A DNA stretch of 45,848 nt from Allorhizocola rhizosphaerae (GTDB lineage: Bacteria > Actinomycetota > Actinomycetes > Mycobacteriales > Micromonosporaceae), in assembly GCF_003426775.1 (NCBI RefSeq), contig NZ_QJUG01000046.1, forward strand, positions 1-45,848. Direction: 5' to 3'. Under the pieces are notes generated by a model. The model was not told where the DNA came from. It searched no databases and worked only from the letters and a program-made list of their open reading frames with translations. Of the stretch, positions 41,308-45,848 are shown piece after piece. A program made the translations under genes and the position numbers. The first letter of the stretch is position 1, and every line of letters begins with the position of its first letter.

Positions 41308-41781
41308 CTAAGATAGACGTTGGTCGGCGTCGACGGGTTGCACCAGTTCCACGAGAACGCCGCCGGCATCCTTGGGGTGGATGAAGTTTATGCGCGAGCC
41401 GGCGGTGCCGCGCTTCGGCTCTTCGTATAGCAGCCGGACACCTTTTCCGCGGAGCGCAGCGCAGGTCGCATCGATATCTATCACAGTGTACGCCACCTGC
41501 TGCACGCCAGGACCGCTGCGCTCAAGGAACTTGCCGATCGGCGACTCGGGCCGCAGCGGAGCCAGCAGCTGCACGTGACCACCCGCGGGCGTGGGCCCGA
41601 CCTGAAGCATCGCCTCGCGCACCCCCTGCTCCTCGTTGGTCTCCACGTGGACACAGGTCATGCCGAAGGTACTCTGATAGAAGTCGATCGCCTCGTCCAG
41701 GTCGGGCACGGCCACCCCGATGTGGTCGATGCGGAGCAGGCCGATGGGTGTGACATGGTTCGCAGACGCCTCGAAGCTCAT
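41308..41781 (-). CDS. mce: Methylmalonyl-CoA epimerase
   Basis: The protein has 157 aa, usual for the family, and belongs to the vicinal-oxygen-chelate fold. Metal ligands expected are His20 (RIDHIGVAV), Gln71 (GGHVQLLAPL) and Glu145 (GVLVELVQ). At the fourth site this protein has Gln95 (GVQQVAYTV), where proteobacterial and animal enzymes have His; I recall the same Gln in Streptomyces homologues. RINFIHPKDAGG is a family signature. It interconverts (2S)- and (2R)-methylmalonyl-CoA between carboxylation steps and the B12-dependent mutase. It is divergent from the thiolase gene with only 48 bases between, and no clear ribosome site. Confidence 0.92.
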   Translation of the reverse strand: MSFEASANHVTPIGLLRIDHIGVAVPDLDEAIDFYQSTFGMTCVHVETNEEQGVREAMLQVGPTPAGGHVQLLAPLRPESPIGKFLERSGPGVQQVAYTVIDIDATCAALRGKGVRLLYEEPKRGTAGSRINFIHPKDAGGVLVELVQPVDADQRLS

Positions 41782-41829
41782 ACCGTTAGTCTGACCTGAA
41801 TCATCGTTAAGCTGTGAGAGGGTCCCGTT

Positions 41830-43008
41830 ATGACATCCGTCATCGTCAGCGGCGCGCGCACCCCGATGGGGCGGCTGCTGGGCAACCTGAAGGACCTGCA
41901 GGCGACGCAGCTCGGCGCGGCCGCGATCAAGGCCGCGCTTGCGCGCGGCGGGGTGGCACCGGAGCAGGTGCAATACGTGATCATGGGGCAGGTGCTGCAG
42001 GCGGGCGCGGGCCAGATCCCGGCACGCCAGGCGGCCGTGGGCGCGGGCATCCCGATGAGCGTGCCGGCGCTGACTGTCAACAAGGTGTGCCTGTCCGGGC
42101 TCGACGCGATCGCGCTGGCCGACCAGCTGATCCGGGCGGGCGAGTTCGACATCGTGGTGGCGGGCGGCATGGAGTCCATGACCAACGCGCCCCACCTGCT
42201 CGTCGGGCAGCGCAGCGGATATAAATATGGCGATGTGGTGGTCAAGGATCACATGGCGCTCGATGGCCTGACCGATGCCTATGACTGCTGCTCGATGGGT
42301 GAGTCCACCGAGCGCGCGGGCACCAAGCTGGCGATCTCGCGGCAGGAGCAGGACGAGTTCGCCGCGCAGTCGCACCAGCGTGCCGCCGCCGCGCAGAAAA
42401 ACGGGGCCTTCGCCGAGGAGATCGCGCCGCTGTCTATACCGCAGCGCAAGGGGGACCCGATGGTGCTCGCGGAGGATGAGGGGGTGCGCGCGGACACGAC
42501 GGTCGAGGTGCTGGCCAAGCTGAGGCCCGCCTTCACCAAGGATGGCACGATCACGGCGGGCTCGTCGTCGCCCATTTCGGATGGTGCGGCGGCGGTCGTG
42601 GTGATGCGCAAGGAAAAGGCCGAGTCCCTTGGGTTGCCATGGATTGCGGAGATAGGCGCGCACGGCAACGTCGCGGGGCCGGACAACTCGCTGCACTCCC
42701 AGCCGTCCAACGCCATCCAGCACGCGCTGCGCAAGGCCGGGCTGTCGGTGTCCGATCTGGACCTGGTCGAGATCAACGAGGCGTTCGCGGCCGTGGGCAT
42801 CCAGTCTACGCGTGACCTGGGCATCGATCCGTCCATCGTGAACGTCAACGGTGGCGCGATCGCGCTCGGCCATCCGATCGGCATGTCCGGCGCGCGCCTG
42901 GCGCTGACCCTCGCCTTGGAGCTGAAGCGGCGTGGTGGCGGGCTGGGTGCGGCCGCGCTGTGTGGCGGCGGCGGTCAGGGCGACGCGCTGCTGCTGCGGG
43001 TGCCATGA
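41830..43008 (+). CDS. Acetyl-CoA acetyltransferase (thiolase II)
   Basis: The protein has 392 aa. AGAGGG lies 7 bases before the ATG. Catalytic residues are Cys87 in NKVCLSG, His348 in [16 protein letters not shown] and Cys378 in CGGGGQGDA, at nearly the same positions as in the well-studied Zoogloea enzyme. EINEAFA precedes the His. It condenses two acetyl-CoA to acetoacetyl-CoA or runs the reverse. With the dehydrogenase at 1920 and Ccr, it would build crotonyl-CoA for the ethylmalonyl-CoA pathway; the crotonase is not in the window. The stop overlaps the meaB start (ATGA). Confidence 0.95.
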   Translation: MTSVIVSGARTPMGRLLGNLKDLQATQLGAAAIKAALARGGVAPEQVQYVIMGQVLQAGAGQIPARQAAVGAGIPMSVPALTVNKVCLSGLDAIALADQLIRAGEFDIVVAGGMESMTNAPHLLVGQRSGYKYGDVVVKDHMALDGLTDAYDCCSMGESTERAGTKLAISRQEQDEFAAQSHQRAAAAQKNGAFAEEIAPLSIPQRKGDPMVLAEDEGVRADTTVEVLAKLRPAFTKDGTITAGSSSPISDGAAAVVVMRKEKAESLGLPWIAEIGAHGNVAGPDNSLHSQPSNAIQHALRKAGLSVSDLDLVEINEAFAAVGIQSTRDLGIDPSIVNVNGGAIALGHPIGMSGARLALTLALELKRRGGGLGAAALCGGGGQGDALLLRVP

Positions 43009-43952
43009 GTTCCGTCGAGACGCTTGTCGACCGGGCGCGGGCGGGTGACCCGCGCGCGGTCGCGCGGCTGATAACCCTTGTGGAGAGCGGGGATTCGGCC
43101 CTGCCCCAGATCGCCGCGCTGCTCGGGCCGACGTCGGTCAAGGCGCGGGTCATCGGCGTCACCGGCGCACCCGGGGTGGGCAAGTCGACCACGACCAACG
43201 AGCTGGTGCGCACGTTCCGCAAGCTCGACCGGCGGGTGGGAGTGCTCGCGGTCGATCCGTCATCGCCGTTCACGGGCGGGGCAATCCTGGGCGATCGCGT
43301 GCGCATGCAGGACCACGCCACCGATCCGGGGGTCTACATCCGGTCCATGTCCAGCCGAGGCCACCTGGGCGGGTTGGCCGCGGCCACTCCCGCTGCGGTG
43401 CGGGTGCTCGCCGGTGCCGGGTGCGACATCGTGCTCGTCGAGACCGTCGGGGTGGGGCAGGCCGAGGTCGAGATCGCGAGCCTGGCCGACACCACGCTGG
43501 TCCTGCTGGCCCCCGGCATGGGCGACGCGATCCAGGCCGTGAAGGCGGGCATCCTCGAGGTCGCCGACGTGTTCGTGGTGAACAAGTCCGATCGCGACGG
43601 TGCCGACGCGACCTATCGCGACATCCAGGGCATGATCGCGCTCGGTGAGCGGGCGGCCGGGCAGTGGCGGCCGCAGGTGGTGAAGGCGTCGGCCGCGCGG
43701 GCCGAGGGCATCGAAGGCATCGTCGAGGCGGTCGACAAGCATCACGAGTGGCTCGCTCGCACCGGGGAGCTCGTGCGCAGGCGCGAGCATCGGGCCGCCT
43801 CCGAGATCGAGGCGTTGGTGCTGGCCGAGTTGCGCGCCCGCTTCGCGGAGCTGCCCGGGGTCGGGCTGCAGGAGCTCGCGGCCCAGGTGGCCGCCGGCGA
43901 ACTCGACCCCTATGCGGCGGCGGACCGCTTGCTAGACGAAGTGTCGTCGTAG
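43005..43952 (+). CDS. meaB: MeaB/ArgK-type GTPase chaperone of methylmalonyl-CoA mutase
   Basis: The protein has 315 aa. GTP-binding elements are the P-loop GAPGVGKST (residues 54-62), [18 protein letters not shown] with the switch residues, [12 protein letters not shown] and NKSD near residue 191 for guanine recognition. [18 protein letters not shown] is a signature of the MeaB family. MeaB protects and reloads the B12 cofactor of methylmalonyl-CoA or ethylmalonyl-CoA mutases. The mutase is not in the window. The gene is coupled to the thiolase by ATGA. Its last codons are the start of a 62-bp tandem repeat. Confidence 0.93.
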   Translation: MSSVETLVDRARAGDPRAVARLITLVESGDSALPQIAALLGPTSVKARVIGVTGAPGVGKSTTTNELVRTFRKLDRRVGVLAVDPSSPFTGGAILGDRVRMQDHATDPGVYIRSMSSRGHLGGLAAATPAAVRVLAGAGCDIVLVETVGVGQAEVEIASLADTTLVLLAPGMGDAIQAVKAGILEVADVFVVNKSDRDGADATYRDIQGMIALGERAAGQWRPQVVKASAARAEGIEGIVEAVDKHHEWLARTGELVRRREHRAASEIEALVLAELRARFAELPGVGLQELAAQVAAGELDPYAAADRLLDEVSS

Positions 43953-44126
43953 ACCTTTGGGCGCGTCGATTGTTGTGGGGCGGCGGTTGGTTGCTCGGCG
44001 GGGTGTCGTCGTAGACCTTTGGGCGCGTCGATTGTTGTGGGGCGGCGGTTGGTTGCTCGGCGGGGTGTCGTCGTAGATCTCTGGGCGCGTCGATTGTTGT
44101 GGGACGGCGGTTGGTTGCTCGACCAA
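43941..44126. repeat. 62-bp tandem repeat, three units
   Basis: Units 43941-44002, 44003-44064 and 44065-44126 are nearly identical; the third has a few changes. Each starts GTGTCGTCGTAG, which in unit 1 is the end and stop of meaB. A degenerate fourth start (GTCTCATCGC) follows at 44127. Reverse-strand frames in it are Pro/Thr/Arg-rich and not genes. Confidence 0.9.
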
Positions 44127-44172
44127 GTCTCATCGCAATAGGCCGACCGGCGAGCCCGGGACCACTCTTTTT

Positions 44173-44218
44173 CGCGCTACGTCTCTGCTCCGAATAGCCG
44201 GAGCAGAGACGTAGCGCG
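44173..44218. terminator. Strong 20-bp perfect hairpin
   Basis: CGCGCTACGTCTCTGCTCCG (44173-44192) pairs perfectly with 44199-44218 around a 6-base loop. It follows meaB and its repeats and precedes the permease. No T-tract follows on the plus strand; TTTTT flanks the left arm. Confidence 0.6.
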
Positions 44219-44225
44219 CGAAAGT

Positions 44226-44256
44226 GCGCTGCCGATCCCGCGGGGTTCGGCAGCGC
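44226..44256. terminator. Second hairpin downstream of meaB
   Basis: GCGCTGCCGA (44226-44235) and TCGGCAGCGC (44247-44256) form a perfect 10-bp stem with an 11-base loop. Together with the hairpin 8 bases upstream it may be a double terminator. Confidence 0.4.
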
Positions 44257-44350
44257 AAACCCGCGGGGTTTCGAATGTCGGAGGGCTTGGCTAAGGTGAG
44301 GCAGCCGTTGAGAACCCTTACATTGCTGCTCTAGCCCCTCGGAGGAATCA

Positions 44351-45848
44351 GTGACCGGTTGGTCCGTCATGCTGCGAGGCATCCGGCACCGATCCGGCCG
44401 GTCGCTGGTGGTGCTGCTGCTCGCCGCGTTCGCGATCCTGGCGTGCGTGCTTGTCCCGGCCTACGGGCGCGCGGCCGCGCAATCGGTGCTCACCGACGCG
44501 GTCCTGGCCGCGCCGCAGACTGCGGCTTCGCTGACGATCAGTGCCGAGAGCAGTGCCGCCGGAGCGCAGGGCGGCGCGTTCGATCCGGCGCAGCAGTCGG
44601 TGGCCGAGGCAAAGGTGTTTGTGGACGGTGCGCTGGCCAAGGCGCCGAGTCTGGCCCGGGTGGTCGACCGGCCGATCACGAGCGTCGAGTCCGACGTGCG
44701 GGTCGCCGACCACGCGGCGCTGCTGACGTGGCGGCTGGGCGTGTGCGACCGGCTGGAGATCACCGACGGGCAGTGCGCCATCGACTCCGAGCAGGCCGTG
44801 GTCAGTGAGCGATCGGCCGCGCTGGCCGGGCTCAAGGTGGGCGACCGGATCCCGCTCGACAGGGCCAAATCGCTGCAGGTGACCGGGTTTTACCGGCCGC
44901 GCGAGCCGTCGTCTGTCTACTGGGGCAACAGCGCATATTTCGCGCATGCCGAGGGATCGCGGCTCGACGCTGTGTTCGCCGGCTCGGAGGATGACGTGCG
45001 GGCCGCGGCCACCTCGGCGATCACGGCCAAGCTGACTTACCCGCTCAAGCCCGAGGCGGTGCGGCTCGACGCGATGTCTGGGCTGCGCTCCGAGTTGGGC
45101 GCGTTGGGCTTGGCGCTCAACGCCGTGGAGCTCAAGCTGGAGACCGCGCTGCTTGCCATCGCCGATGAGGTGGCGCGCGATCAGGCCGCGCTGACCGCGT
45201 CGGTGCCGGTGATCGCCGTGCCCCTGCTGTTGCTGGCGTTCGTCGTGCTGTTCCTGATCGTGGCGGCGCTCGCCGAGGACCGGGCGCCCGAGCTCGCGCT
45301 GGCCCGGCTGCGCGGGTTCCCAGCCGTGCGGGTGGCGCGGTTCGGGCTCGGCGAGACCCTGTTCCTCATCGTGCTCGGCGCGCCGCTCGGGCTGGTGGGC
45401 GGGCTCGCGCTGACCGAGCTGACCGCGCGCACGCTGCTGGCCCCGGGCACGCATGTCGAGCCGCGCTGGCCGGTCTATGTGGCCGCGGCGGCGGGTTTGG
45501 CGTTCGCGATTGTGGCCGCGTGGTTGGCCACCCGGCGGATCAGTGGGCGCGGGGTGCTGACGTTGCTGCGGCGGGTGCCGCAGCGCGCAACCGCCAAATC
45601 CGGTGTGGCGGAAGCGATTGTGGGGACGCTTGCGGTGGTCGGCCTGGTGGCCGCCCTTCAAGATAGCGGGGGGTCCGTGAAACTCCTCGCGCCCGCCGCC
45701 ATCGCCCTGCTGGCCGGGCTGATCGCCGGACGGCTGCTGACCGGGTGGGCGCGGCTGCGCCTGGCCATCGCGCGCCGCCGCGGTCACCTCGCCGGGCTCC
45801 TGGCAGCGGCCCAACTGGCCCGCCGACCGGGCGCGGCTCGCATGGCGG
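44351..45848 (+). CDS. FtsX-like ABC transporter permease, 3' truncated by window end
   Basis: GTG 44351 follows GGAGG by about 5 bases, and the frame stays open to the window edge (499 codons seen). The N-terminal helix (LVVLLLAAFAILACVLVPAYG, about 19-39) is followed by a large extracytoplasmic domain to about residue 275. Then come helices typical of the FtsX/MacB permease core: VIAVPLLLLAFVVLFLIVAA, then ELALARLRGFPAVRVARFGLGETLFLIVLGAPLGLVGG. Large two-unit permeases of this kind are common in actinobacteria with a separate ATPase, which is not in view. Substrate is unknown; lipids, lipoproteins or peptides are usual for the family. Confidence 0.85.
   Translation, partial: MTGWSVMLRGIRHRSGRSLVVLLLAAFAILACVLVPAYGRAAAQSVLTDAVLAAPQTAASLTISAESSAAGAQGGAFDPAQQSVAEAKVFVDGALAKAPSLARVVDRPITSVESDVRVADHAALLTWRLGVCDRLEITDGQCAIDSEQAVVSERSAALAGLKVGDRIPLDRAKSLQVTGFYRPREPSSVYWGNSAYFAHAEGSRLDAVFAGSEDDVRAAATSAITAKLTYPLKPEAVRLDAMSGLRSELGALGLALNAVELKLETALLAIADEVARDQAALTASVPVIAVPLLLLAFVVLFLIVAALAEDRAPELALARLRGFPAVRVARFGLGETLFLIVLGAPLGLVGGLALTELTARTLLAPGTHVEPRWPVYVAAAAGLAFAIVAAWLATRRISGRGVLTLLRRVPQRATAKSGVAEAIVGTLAVVGLVAALQDSGGSVKLLAPAAIALLAGLIAGRLLTGWARLRLAIARRRGHLAGLLAAAQLARRPGAARMA

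Larger units (their letters stand above)
44127..44350. other. Spacer with two hairpins before the permease gene
   Basis: This region holds the two hairpins annotated separately and a leader to the permease. CCCGCGGGGTT occurs twice (44237 and 44260). No certain promoter boxes are seen. GGAGG at 44341 is the ribosome site of the next gene. Confidence 0.5.

Noticed and set aside
41782-42873. Upstream extension of the epimerase frame
   Set aside because: It runs antisense through the thiolase gene; the family start is at 41781.
43941-44126. CRISPR-like array
   Set aside because: The units are directly tandem with no unique spacers and no cas genes are near.
44348-45814. 488-codon open frame on the minus strand
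   Set aside because: It is antisense to the permease frame, which has a ribosome site and transmembrane pattern; the reverse product is Arg/Gln/His-rich with no family.

Overview
The window is high-GC, densely packed DNA from an actinobacterium. The evidence is GTG starts, GGAGG-type ribosome sites and many 4-bp ATGA/GTGA gene overlaps. Crotonyl-CoA carboxylase/reductase, MeaB and a pair of FilP/Scy-like polar-growth coiled-coil proteins point to a filamentous or Micromonosporaceae/Streptomyces-type genus. The genus cannot be fixed from sequence alone. No rRNA, tRNA, CRISPR array, transposase or phage gene was seen.

Left flank (1-7.9 kb): a truncated secreted carbohydrate-binding protein, a discoidin-domain lipoprotein, a tandem-duplicated 3-hydroxyacyl-CoA dehydrogenase, an internally deleted isochorismatase-family remnant, several small genes, an alpha/beta hydrolase, and a Tat-exported protein with a complete seven-bladed PLL-type beta-propeller flanked by two related palindromic repeats.

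Centre (8.0-34.7 kb): a large cell-surface polysaccharide locus in several transcription units. A minus-strand group (10734 to 8006) has two GT2 glycosyltransferases and a methyltransferase. A long plus-strand operon (10864 or 12172 to 23554) has two secreted/anchored proteins, a GT2, sugar-nucleotide enzymes (Gfo/Idh oxidoreductase, SDR epimerase, two DegT aminotransferases, a PglD/NeuD-like acetyltransferase), an MFS transporter and a TolB-like protein. A minus-strand assembly operon (28616 to 23943) has a Wzz-like protein, a Wzy/ligase, a Wzx flippase and a GT2. A divergent second Wzz-like gene, a WbpD-like acetyltransferase and a plus-strand operon (30389-34695) follow. The last operon has an alpha-toroid protein, a TagA/WecG glycosyltransferase, a UDP-sugar 6-dehydrogenase and a UDP-GlcNAc 2-epimerase. 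Five scattered genes (WbpA-, WbpB-, WbpE-, WbpD- and WbpI-like) match step for step the known route from UDP-GlcNAc to UDP-ManNAc3NAcA. The locus therefore probably makes a Wzx/Wzy-type polymer with a diacetylated mannuronic acid; this is inferred from family membership.

Right flank (34.9-45.8 kb): Scy-like and FilP-like coiled-coil genes, crotonyl-CoA carboxylase/reductase, an HTH regulator, methylmalonyl-CoA epimerase, thiolase, MeaB and a truncated FtsX-type permease. From memory this resembles the filP-scy-epimerase-thiolase-meaB neighbourhood of Streptomyces coelicolor, with ccr and the regulator added. Together with the dehydrogenase on the left, it suggests that the polysaccharide locus sits inside a conserved core neighbourhood. 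Intergenic DNA holds unusual short duplications: 31-bp palindromes, a 76-bp duplication, a 28-bp tandem pair, a 62-bp triple repeat, and a 21-bp repeat that creates a doubly coupled mini-ORF.
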